Shown: in pieces, positions 57,462 through 64,000 of the stretch
Numbering within the stretch: the first letter of the stretch is position 1
How the letters are laid out: each line of letters opens with the position of its first letter
Assembly: GCF_003945385.1 (NCBI RefSeq)
Contig: NZ_AP018920.1
Span: 3,906,001-3,970,000, forward strand
Reading direction: 5' to 3'
From: Pseudonocardia autotrophica
Lineage (GTDB): Bacteria > Actinomycetota > Actinomycetes > Mycobacteriales > Pseudonocardiaceae
Length of the DNA stretch: 64,000 bases
Notes under the pieces: generated by a model
Told to the model about the DNA's origin: nothing
Seen by the model: only the letters and a program-made list of their open reading frames with translations
The model's database searches: none
Translations under genes and position numbers: made by a program

Positions 57462-59086
57462 CGGGCACCACCGGCCGCAACCTGCTGCGCCAGCAGCTTC
57501 TTGCTGACCTTCCCGAGCCCGGTGACCGGGAACTCCTCGACGATCTCCAGCAGGTCGGGGAACTTGTACGCGGCCAGGCCGCGGCCGGTGAGGAACTCCC
57601 GGATCCCGGCCAGCGTCGGTGGCGGCCCCTCGGGGACCACGCAGGCGCAGCAGCGCTCCCCGAGCACTCGGTCCGGCACACCGACCACGAGTACGTCGCG
57701 CACCGCGGGATGGGCGTGCAGGTGGTTCTCGACCTCCTCGGCGGCGATCTTCTCCCCGCCCCGGTTGATCTGGTCCTTGACCCGGCCCTCGAACACCACG
57801 AAGCCGCCCGGCAGCACTCGGACGAGGTCACCGGTCCGGTAGTAGCCGTCCCGGGTGAACGCGCGGACGTCGTGCTCGGGGGCGTCGAAGTAGCCGCGGA
57901 TCGTGTAGGGCCCGCGGGTCAGCAGCTCGCCCGGTTCGCCGGGCGGGACATCCCGGTCGGTGTCGTCGACCACCCGCAGCTCGTCGCCGTCGGAGATCGG
58001 ACGGCCCTGGCTGAGCACCCGCATCTCGTCGGGATCGTCGTCGCGGACGAAACCGACCAGCCCCTCCGCCATGCCGAACATCTGCTGCAACCGGCAGCCG
58101 AGTGCCGGCTCCACCGCACGGGCGACCTCCTCCGCCAGCTTCGTCCCGCCGATCGCGACACGCCGCAGGCTGGACAGGTCGTGCGGGGTCCACTCGGCCT
58201 CCGACATCCACAGCATCGCCATACCGGGGACCAGCCCGGTGTCGGTCACCCGCTCACGCTCCACCAGCCCGAACGCCTGCTCCGGATCGGGGCTCGGTGC
58301 GACCACCAGGGTGCCGCCCGCGTGGAAGGTGGCGAGCATCCCGTGGGTGAGAGTCCAGTTGTGCCCGATCGGCAGTCCGACCAGGGTGACCGTGGAGGCG
58401 TCGTACGGGATCGTCTCGGCCATCGCGCGGCCGCTGTAGGACCAGTCGTCGTGGGTGCGGGGAACGAGCTTGGGCAGGCCGGTCGTCCCGCCGGAGAGCA
58501 GCAGCAGCGCCACGTCGGACGGGTCGTCGATCTCCGCAGGCGGTGCCGGTTCGCCGGGGCGGGCCGGTCCGACGTCGAGGACTCCCGGCGCGGGTCCGCC
58601 GACGACGAGCACGGTGCGCAGCGTCGGCACGACCTCCCGGACCTCCTCGGCGAGCGCGCGATGGTCGAACCCGTCACCCGGTTCGGGGACCAGACAGGCG
58701 GTGGCCCCGGTGGCCGTGCAGAAGTACTCGATCTCGCTGCGCCGGTGCGCCGGCAGCGCGACCACCGGACGGGCGCCGAGCCGGAACAGCCCGAAGATCA
58801 CGGCGACGAACGACGCGGTGTTGTCCAGCTGCAGAACCACGACGTCGCCACGGGTGATACCGGCGGCGGCGAGCCGGGCGGAGACCGCGTCCGCGCGGTG
58901 GTCGAGGTCGCGGTAGGACCATCGCTCGGGGCCCGCGACGAGCGCGGTGCGGTCGCCGCTGCGGCGGGCCCAGCCACGCAGCTCGGCGCCGAGGGTCCGA
59001 CCGGCCCACCAGCCGCGCTCCCGGTAGCGGTGGGCGAGGTCGTCGGGCCATGGCACGAATCCGTCGAGCACGGAGGTCTCCTTCAC
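57458..59086 (-). CDS. Aryl-acid AMP ligase (2,3-dihydroxybenzoate/salicylate-AMP ligase family)
   Basis: A 542-residue stand-alone adenylation enzyme. The start KETSVLDGFVPWPDDLAHRY is the family N-terminus. Signature motifs are LLLLSGGTTGLPKLVPRTHD (A3, about 187-206), FGMAEGLVGF (A5), YYRTGDLV and GRVKDQINRGGEKI (A7/A8), and GKVSKKLL (A10). It would load an aryl acid onto the first carrier of the NRPS. In the pocket, HN of the family H-N-Y/F is kept (IGHNWTLTHGML), but the P-L-S/A-S/C-P-G stretch expected for dihydroxybenzoate or salicylate enzymes is changed to T-L-T-H-G and is one residue shorter. So the substrate may be different. GTG 59086 overlaps the thioesterase stop. Confidence 0.85.
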   Translation of the reverse strand: MKETSVLDGFVPWPDDLAHRYRERGWWAGRTLGAELRGWARRSGDRTALVAGPERWSYRDLDHRADAVSARLAAAGITRGDVVVLQLDNTASFVAVIFGLFRLGARPVVALPAHRRSEIEYFCTATGATACLVPEPGDGFDHRALAEEVREVVPTLRTVLVVGGPAPGVLDVGPARPGEPAPPAEIDDPSDVALLLLSGGTTGLPKLVPRTHDDWSYSGRAMAETIPYDASTVTLVGLPIGHNWTLTHGMLATFHAGGTLVVAPSPDPEQAFGLVERERVTDTGLVPGMAMLWMSEAEWTPHDLSSLRRVAIGGTKLAEEVARAVEPALGCRLQQMFGMAEGLVGFVRDDDPDEMRVLSQGRPISDGDELRVVDDTDRDVPPGEPGELLTRGPYTIRGYFDAPEHDVRAFTRDGYYRTGDLVRVLPGGFVVFEGRVKDQINRGGEKIAAEEVENHLHAHPAVRDVLVVGVPDRVLGERCCACVVPEGPPPTLAGIREFLTGRGLAAYKFPDLLEIVEEFPVTGLGKVSKKLLAQQVAAGGAR

Positions 59087-59865
59087 GGGGTGGACGGCCA
59101 GCGGGCGGCGACGACGTCCGGTAGCCCGAGTCGCCGTCGCAGCAGCGCCAGCAGCGCTTCCCGCTGGTCGGTGAGGTAGAAGTGGTCGCCGGGGAGCACC
59201 TCGAGGTCGAACCCGGCGGCGGTGGTCTCGGCCCAGCGGCGGGCGCGCCGTTCGTCGACCCGCGGATCCGCGTCGCCGATGACCGCGGTGACCGGCACCT
59301 GAAGCGGCGGGCCGGGCCGCGGCCGGTACGTCTCGGCCACCCGGTAGTCGGCGCGTACCCGGGGCAGCACCAGCGCGCGCATCTCGGGGTCGGTGAGCAG
59401 GGCCGCTGCGGTGCCGCCGAGCTCGGTCAGCTCGGCCACCAGGCCGTCGTCGTCGCGGAGGTGGACGCTGCCGGGCCGCAGCTCGGGCGGCGGGAGCCTG
59501 CCGGAGACGACGAGGTGTTCGGGCGGCCGATGCGCCCGGCGGGCGACCTCGTGCGCGACGGTGGCGCCGAGGCTGTGCCCGAACAACGCGTATCTCCCGG
59601 GCACCAGAGCTGCCAGCGCCGCTGCCACGCCGTCGGCGAGCTCGTCGACGCCGGCCGCGAACGGCTCGTCGTGCCGCTCCTCCCGGCCCGGGTACTGGAC
59701 GGCGAGCACCTCGGCGAACGGGGCCATCCGGGCGGGCCAGGTGGCGTACCCGCTGGCGGCACCGCCGGCGTGCGGGAAACAGACCAGCCGGATCCTGGCG
59801 GTCGGCAACGGCGCCACGCACCGCAGCCATCGGCGGTGCCGCTCCGGTCCGCGCGGCGCGGTCAC
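59083..59865 (-). CDS. Type II thioesterase
   Basis: A 260-residue alpha/beta hydrolase of the external thioesterase family: N-terminal RLVCFPHAGGAASGYATW, nucleophile motif FGHSLGATVAHE (Ser, about 97), and the C-terminal Asp (VTAVIGDADPRVD) and His (LPGDHFYLTD). It clears misloaded or blocked carrier domains in the NRPS. The GTG at 59865 overlaps the thiazolinyl imide reductase stop (GTGA), and its stop overlaps the ligase start. Equivalent to Irp4/YbtT in yersiniabactin clusters. Confidence 0.9.
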   Translation of the reverse strand: MTAPRGPERHRRWLRCVAPLPTARIRLVCFPHAGGAASGYATWPARMAPFAEVLAVQYPGREERHDEPFAAGVDELADGVAAALAALVPGRYALFGHSLGATVAHEVARRAHRPPEHLVVSGRLPPPELRPGSVHLRDDDGLVAELTELGGTAAALLTDPEMRALVLPRVRADYRVAETYRPRPGPPLQVPVTAVIGDADPRVDERRARRWAETTAAGFDLEVLPGDHFYLTDQREALLALLRRRLGLPDVVAARWPSTP

Positions 59866-60929
59866 CGGGCACCCTCGTCCACGGCGAGTGCGTCGACCTC
59901 GGCGGGTGCCAGCGCGTCCGGGAGTTCCCCGGTGAGCGGCTCCGGGTAGCCGAGCGCCTCGTAGACCTGCGCCCAGGCGGCTGCCACGGCTAGATGCCGC
60001 CGCCCGGCCCGCATCGGGTCGGCACCGGTGCGGATGTCGTGGCCCAGCTCCGCGACCGAACAGCGGATCCCGTCCGGCCACAGGGTGCGGGCGGCCGCGG
60101 TGAAGCCGGGCGCCTCGGCCGGGCCGATCACCCCGGCGCCGGGGGCGTCGCCGGCCGCCCGGGTGTCCGGGCGCGGCGACCACAGCACCGGCCCGTGCAG
60201 GTCGAGCAGGGTGAGGACACCCGCGCCGAAGCCGAGGGTGATCCGGATCGGAATGTGCATGTGGCTCTCCGGGTCGGCCTCGTGCAGCTGGTTCTGCACG
60301 CGCAGGGTCAGCGGAACGCCTGCGGCGGCCGCCTGTACGCACCGCATCGGTGACGGGGCGGCGGCCAGCGCGGCGACCGGTTCCGGGACGTCGGTGGCGG
60401 CGCAGGCGAACGGTCGCAGCCCGCGCAGCGCACCGGCCAGCACGTCGAGCAGCACGTAGGACATCGGGACGGCGCACACCGCGTCGGCGAACAGCGGCCG
60501 CCCGAGCCCCCGGGCCGCCGCGGCGAACCGGCGCGGTGCGGGCAGCCCGGGGTGCAGGCTGGACACCCGATAGGCGACGCCGCGGCGGCGGGCCAGCGCG
60601 AGGGTCCCGGCCAGCTCCGAGTCGGGCACCGGGTGTTCCTGCAGGACGGCGACACCGCGCTCGAGCAGTTCCCCGGCCAGGGTGCTGCCCGCGCCTCCGG
60701 CCAGTCCGGTGCCGACGACGACGCAGGCCGCGTCGGTCGGGGGCAGGTCCTCGATCCGGCGGGCGTGCGGGACGCCGAGCCGGGCCGCCAGCTCCGCGGT
60801 GCGGGTACTCCCCCGGCCGAGCAGCCCGACGAGCTCGCTGCCGGGATCGGTGGCGAGCGCGTCGGCGTAGCGGGCCCCGAACCGGCTGCCGCAGACGACG
60901 ATGCGCAGCGGTGCGTCCGGCGCGGTCAC
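59862..60929 (-). CDS. Thiazolinyl imide reductase (Irp3/PchG family)
   Basis: A 355-residue Gfo/Idh/MocA-fold reductase. The nucleotide loop is RIVVCGSRFGARYADAL (about 9-25), and the diagnostic segment GVAVLQEHPVPDSEL corresponds to the catalytic region of Irp3/PchG. The C-terminal domain (ESHMHIPIRITLGFGAGVLT) is family-typical. It reduces a carrier-bound thiazoline ring to thiazolidine with NADPH, as in yersiniabactin and pyochelin. Its presence is strong evidence that the NRPS makes a thiazoline from cysteine. The GTG at 60929 overlaps the upstream stop. Confidence 0.88.
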   Translation of the reverse strand: MTAPDAPLRIVVCGSRFGARYADALATDPGSELVGLLGRGSTRTAELAARLGVPHARRIEDLPPTDAACVVVGTGLAGGAGSTLAGELLERGVAVLQEHPVPDSELAGTLALARRRGVAYRVSSLHPGLPAPRRFAAAARGLGRPLFADAVCAVPMSYVLLDVLAGALRGLRPFACAATDVPEPVAALAAAPSPMRCVQAAAAGVPLTLRVQNQLHEADPESHMHIPIRITLGFGAGVLTLLDLHGPVLWSPRPDTRAAGDAPGAGVIGPAEAPGFTAAARTLWPDGIRCSVAELGHDIRTGADPMRAGRRHLAVAAAWAQVYEALGYPEPLTGELPDALAPAEVDALAVDEGAR

Positions 60930-62053
60930 AGCTCGCCGTCCTCGAACAGGCCTGCGGCGTCCTCGCCCGCCCGCAATCGGTCCTCGATCATCGGCAGGCC
61001 GTCGACCACGGTCAGGGTCCGGACCACCGGGCTGTCCGACAGCCAGGCGACGGCGGCGGCCGGATCGGCGACGGCGGCCAGGTGCGCCGTTCCGCCGCCG
61101 ATTCGCCCGGCAGCGGCCTGGGTGGCGGTGAACGCGGCGGTGGTGCCGCTGAGCGCGTAGCCGTCGTCGACCCGCAGGGTGAGGGTCCGCACCTCGCGCC
61201 GGTCCCCGGTGGTCCCCTCGATCTGGCAGGCGAGCACCTGGTAGGGATCGTGCCCCGCGAGGTCGACGCCGACGGCCCTGCCGAACGCGGCGACCGGGTC
61301 GTCCGAACCGGTCGCCGCGCCTGCGGTGTGCCGCGCCAGCAACGCGGTGGCCTGCTCCCCGACGAACACGGTGAACCAGTGCGCCTCGGCCAGCCCCAGC
61401 GCGCGGGCAACCCGTTCGATCTCCGGGGTGAGATGCGGGGTGGCGGTGACCCGGCCGGGGAAGAACGGCAGCTCGACCTCGCGCAGCGGGCGCAGCGCAC
61501 GGTGCCCGCCGGACCAGCCGGTCAGCGGTTTCCCCTCGGTCGCCGCGGCGCTGAGCAGGAAGTCGGCCGCCGCCGCGGGGGTCAGGGCCGACCGGCCGCC
61601 GAGGTAGGCGTGCAGCCGGTCGGCGGCGTCGAAACCGGCGGCGACGTGCCGGGGCAGCAATCCGGAGAGCCCGGGCAGCATCCCGGCGGACAGCACCGCA
61701 GCCCGATCCGCTCCCTCCGGGTAGCTAGCGGCGACGCGGGCGGCGAGATCGTCGTCGCCCGCCGGGTCGACGTAGTGCGATCCGGCCGCGGCGGCGGCGC
61801 GGGCGACGGTGTCGAGCACCCGATGTGCGGGGCCGGCGCCGTTGACGACGACCGAGGCGCCGGTGCAGAAGCCGGCCAGCGCGTCCGGGTCGGTGAGATC
61901 CACCGGGTACGGCTCGGCGCCCAGCTCACGGGCGGTGGCGCCGAGCCGCTCGGGGTCGCGGCCACCGACCCGCACCGGCTCGGCGCCGGTACGGGTCAGC
62001 TCCGCGGCCGCGGCCCGGCCGACGGCGCCGTAGGCGCCCAGCACCGCGATCAT
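60926..62053 (-). CDS. Saccharopine dehydrogenase-like NAD(P)-binding protein
   Basis: A 375-residue protein with an N-terminal Rossmann domain (MIAVLGAYGAVGRAAAAELT, about 1-20; VGGRDPERL after strand two; VVVNGAGPAHRV) and a C-terminal domain resembling saccharopine dehydrogenase and trans-acting enoyl reductases (EGKPLTGWSGGHRAL). Similar proteins occur in several NRPS and siderophore clusters, where their role is not well established; an extra ring or imine reduction is possible. It overlaps the NRPS stop by 4 bp (ATGA) and the next gene by 4 bp. Confidence 0.8.
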   Translation of the reverse strand: MIAVLGAYGAVGRAAAAELTRTGAEPVRVGGRDPERLGATARELGAEPYPVDLTDPDALAGFCTGASVVVNGAGPAHRVLDTVARAAAAAGSHYVDPAGDDDLAARVAASYPEGADRAAVLSAGMLPGLSGLLPRHVAAGFDAADRLHAYLGGRSALTPAAAADFLLSAAATEGKPLTGWSGGHRALRPLREVELPFFPGRVTATPHLTPEIERVARALGLAEAHWFTVFVGEQATALLARHTAGAATGSDDPVAAFGRAVGVDLAGHDPYQVLACQIEGTTGDRREVRTLTLRVDDGYALSGTTAAFTATQAAAGRIGGGTAHLAAVADPAAAVAWLSDSPVVRTLTVVDGLPMIEDRLRAGEDAAGLFEDGEL

Positions 62054-64000
62054 CGGGCGTCCCCGTCGCGGAGATCGCGCAGCAGCGCCGCGACCCGGGC
62101 GGAGCGGTCACCGCGCAGGCAGCCGAAGTGGTCGCCGTCGATGTCGACGATCCGGGTCTCGCCCAGGCATATCCCGCTCCAGAACGCCGCCATGTCCTCC
62201 CTCAGGCCGGGCATGAAGTGCAGGTCGCTGCTCTGCCGGAGCAGTACGATGTCGTCGGGATAGGGATCGGGCCGATACCCGGAGACGGCGTGCAGGCTCT
62301 GCCGGAACACCTCCCGGAGCCGGGCGATGTCGTCGGCGCCGACTCCGAGCAGCGGTGTGAGCCGCCCTGCGAGTTCGGCGAGTCGCGCGGCGGGTTCGGT
62401 TCCGGCGACCTCCGCGAAGCGCCGCGCGGCGTCGGCCACGGCCGGGTCCGGGTCGCCGGTGAGTCCGACGACGGCCCCGTCGGCGATCCGGCCGTCGTCG
62501 GCGGCCCGGCGCAGCAGCGCACCGACGGCGGCCTCGTCGGCGGGGAAGCCGAGATCGGCCGGGTCGAGCCCCATCAGGCGGGCGAACCCGTACTCGGTGA
62601 CGAGCGGGTCGTCGACCCGCTGCGGCACATGGTGGCTGCTGACGACGGTGAGCGGGGCGAGCTCGGCTCCGGCGTCGCCGAGGACGCGGGCCAGCTCGGC
62701 CGCGAGCATGCCGCCCATGCAGTACCCGACCGGGTGCAGCCGGGTGCTTCCGTCGGCGACGCCGGGGACCTCGTCGAGCAGGATCCGGGCGTACTCCCCG
62801 GCCAGGCCCACGATCAGCGACGACGGGTCGCGTCCCAGATAGCGCCCGGTGTCGGGGACGGAGAGCCCGAGCACCCGGGCGTGCGGGGCGTCGACGGTGA
62901 GCGCGGCGAGCAGCTCCCGGTAGGGCGCGAGTCCGCCGCTGCCGTCGTGCACCAGCACGGTGATCGTGCCTCCGGGGCGTCCGGCGTGCAGCTCGACCAG
63001 CGGGCTGTCCGGGCCGGCGGCGCCGGTGCCGGGCGATCCGGTGCTGGGCGAATCGGTGCCGGTAGTGCTGCCCGAGCCGTTGGTGCTGCCGGTGCCGCCG
63101 GCAGTGCTGCCCTGGCCGGCGGTGCTGCTCGTGCCGGTGAGCCGCTCCAGCGCCGTGGCGATGGCGGCGACGGTGGGGCCCTCGACCAGCCGGCGCATGA
63201 GGGTCTCCCACGGCACGCCTGCGGCACCCGGGACGGTCTCGCGGAGGCGGGCGGCGAGCCGGGACACCAGCAGCGAGTCGCCGCCGAGCACGAAGAAGTC
63301 CTGATCACGGCCGATCTCGGGCAGGCCGAGCAGCTCGCCCCACACTGCGGCGACGGCGACCTCGGTGTCCCCGCGGGGCGGGACGGCGGCCACGGCGGCC
63401 CGGTCGGCCGCGCCGCCCGCGGGCATCGAGGCGGCCAGCGCGGCGCGGTCGACCTTGCCGTTCCCGGTCAGCGGGAGCGTGTCGACGACCCGCAGATGGG
63501 TCGGGACCATCGGTTCGGGAAGCAGCGCGCGCAGGTGCGCGGCCAGCTCGCCCGGATCGATCCGGGCGGCCCCGGCCCCGGGGACCCGGGCGACGACGGC
63601 GTGCTGGCCGAGTTCGGTCAGCGGATCCCCGTCGCCGGGCAGCGCGAGCACCTCCTCGAACCCGGCGTCCGCGAGGAGCTCGCGCCACTCGGACAGCTCC
63701 AGGAACGTGCGGTCCCTGCCGCGGCGGAGATCCTCGTAGTCGCGCTGCGCCCCTCCGGCGGCCGGCGACATGAGGAACTCCATCGAGGTCATGATCTGGT
63801 AGTAGTCGCGGGTCGGTTCGTTGAAGACCAGCCAGCCGCCGGGGCCGACGAGCTCCGCGAACCGGGCCAGCACCGCCCCCGCGTCGTGCGAGTTGTGCAG
63901 CACGTTCGCGGCGAGCAGCACGTCGATGCCGCCGGGTTCGTGCCCCTGCTCGCGGAAGTCGGTGTTGATGTCGAACAGTCCGTAGCGCATGCCGGGGTGA
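62050..64000 (-). CDS. NRPS C-terminal part: embedded methyltransferase, adenylation end, carrier and thioesterase (5' end outside window)
   Basis: About 650 C-terminal residues are visible; the frame is open through the right edge. Counting from the internal Met at 63990: residues 1-135 are a methyltransferase-like domain (DVLLAANVLHNSHDAG, then LVGPGGWLVFNEPTRDY), inserted in an adenylation domain as in pyochelin/yersiniabactin synthetases. The adenylation end with TGNGKVDRAAL is at 175-185, and a carrier domain with LGGDSL (Ser 239). A Ser/Gly/Thr linker (about 286-330) leads to a thioesterase with VLVHDGSGGLAPYR and the nucleophile motif GYCMGG. There the nucleophile is Cys (codon 62719-62721) where most have Ser. 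A His in DGDHFGCL completes the site. Confidence 0.88.
   Translation of the reverse strand, partial: HPGMRYGLFDINTDFREQGHEPGGIDVLLAANVLHNSHDAGAVLARFAELVGPGGWLVFNEPTRDYYQIMTSMEFLMSPAAGGAQRDYEDLRRGRDRTFLELSEWRELLADAGFEEVLALPGDGDPLTELGQHAVVARVPGAGAARIDPGELAAHLRALLPEPMVPTHLRVVDTLPLTGNGKVDRAALAASMPAGGAADRAAVAAVPPRGDTEVAVAAVWGELLGLPEIGRDQDFFVLGGDSLLVSRLAARLRETVPGAAGVPWETLMRRLVEGPTVAAIATALERLTGTSSTAGQGSTAGGTGSTNGSGSTTGTDSPSTGSPGTGAAGPDSPLVELHAGRPGGTITVLVHDGSGGLAPYRELLAALTVDAPHARVLGLSVPDTGRYLGRDPSSLIVGLAGEYARILLDEVPGVADGSTRLHPVGYCMGGMLAAELARVLGDAGAELAPLTVVSSHHVPQRVDDPLVTEYGFARLMGLDPADLGFPADEAAVGALLRRAADDGRIADGAVVGLTGDPDPAVADAARRFAEVAGTEPAARLAELAGRLTPLLGVGADDIARLREVFRQSLHAVSGYRPDPYPDDIVLLRQSSDLHFMPGLREDMAAFWSGICLGETRIVDIDGDHFGCLRGDRSARVAALLRDLRDGDAR

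Overview
The window is a gene-dense, very GC-rich stretch of an actinomycete chromosome. Evidence for this is the strong G/C third-position bias, the many GTG and TTG starts, long runs of genes overlapping by 4 bp, an Lsr2-like nucleoid protein, deazaflavin (F420)-type oxidoreductases and the regulator mix (LysR, TetR, NarL). Pseudonocardia or a relative would fit, but that is an inference from gene content only. No rRNA, tRNA or CRISPR array was found. Most of the window is accessory catabolism in small regulator-plus-operon units, with two insertion sequences, and it ends inside an NRPS-type biosynthetic operon.

Layout. 1-9 kb: a heme-dependent N-demethylase (dimethylamine monooxygenase-like) set, a universal stress protein, two membrane proteins, a DUF2252 protein, a methyltransferase and an MTHFR-like protein. 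9-14 kb: hydratase, acyl-CoA dehydrogenase, CitE-like lyase, LysR and CoA-transferase, matching the itaconate degradation gene set. 14-16 kb: a frameshifted deazaflavin oxidoreductase with a TetR regulator, and an Lsr2-like pair. 16.5-25 kb: a divergent catabolic cluster (PDR-type reductase, PaaK-like ligase, two SDRs and a luciferase-like monooxygenase facing thiolase, P450 and SDR) around a shared promoter with two inverted 17-bp sites. 25-27.6 kb: 2,2-dialkylglycine decarboxylase with its LysR regulator. 27.6-32.5 kb: large palindromes, an SGNH hydrolase, a Rieske oxygenase plus a sarcosine-oxidase-like flavoenzyme, and LysR. 32.5-39 kb: enoyl-CoA hydratase, TetR, an IS1380-family element, and an acyl-CoA dehydrogenase/phosphotransferase pair. 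39-46 kb: aldo-keto reductase and F420-type enzyme with TetR, a DUF4184 protein, and a two-component system facing an ABC exporter. 46-52 kb: fumarylacetoacetate-hydrolase-like, cyclase and amidohydrolase genes with LysR, split by an IS3-family element. 52-54 kb: an SNF2-type helicase.

54.4-64 kb (minus strand): eight genes, each overlapping the next by 4 bp, form one operon that runs in from beyond the right edge. It carries the C-terminal part of an NRPS (embedded methyltransferase, adenylation end, carrier, thioesterase), a saccharopine-dehydrogenase-like protein, a thiazolinyl imide reductase, a type II thioesterase, an aryl-acid AMP ligase, an O-methyltransferase, a 91-residue alpha/beta-hydrolase-like fragment and a full-length MenD homologue. 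The first six resemble a pyochelin/yersiniabactin-type aryl-thiazoline pathway. A dedicated MenD at the end is unexpected and suggests an isochorismate-derived, possibly naphthoate-type, aryl starter instead of plain salicylate. This is the most promising candidate for undescribed chemistry here.

The recurring theme is the breakdown of methylated or branched amines and acids (N-demethylation, one-carbon metabolism, dialkylglycines, itaconate, 4-hydroxyacyl-CoA), each unit next to its own regulator and usually with recognisable repeat operators between divergent genes.
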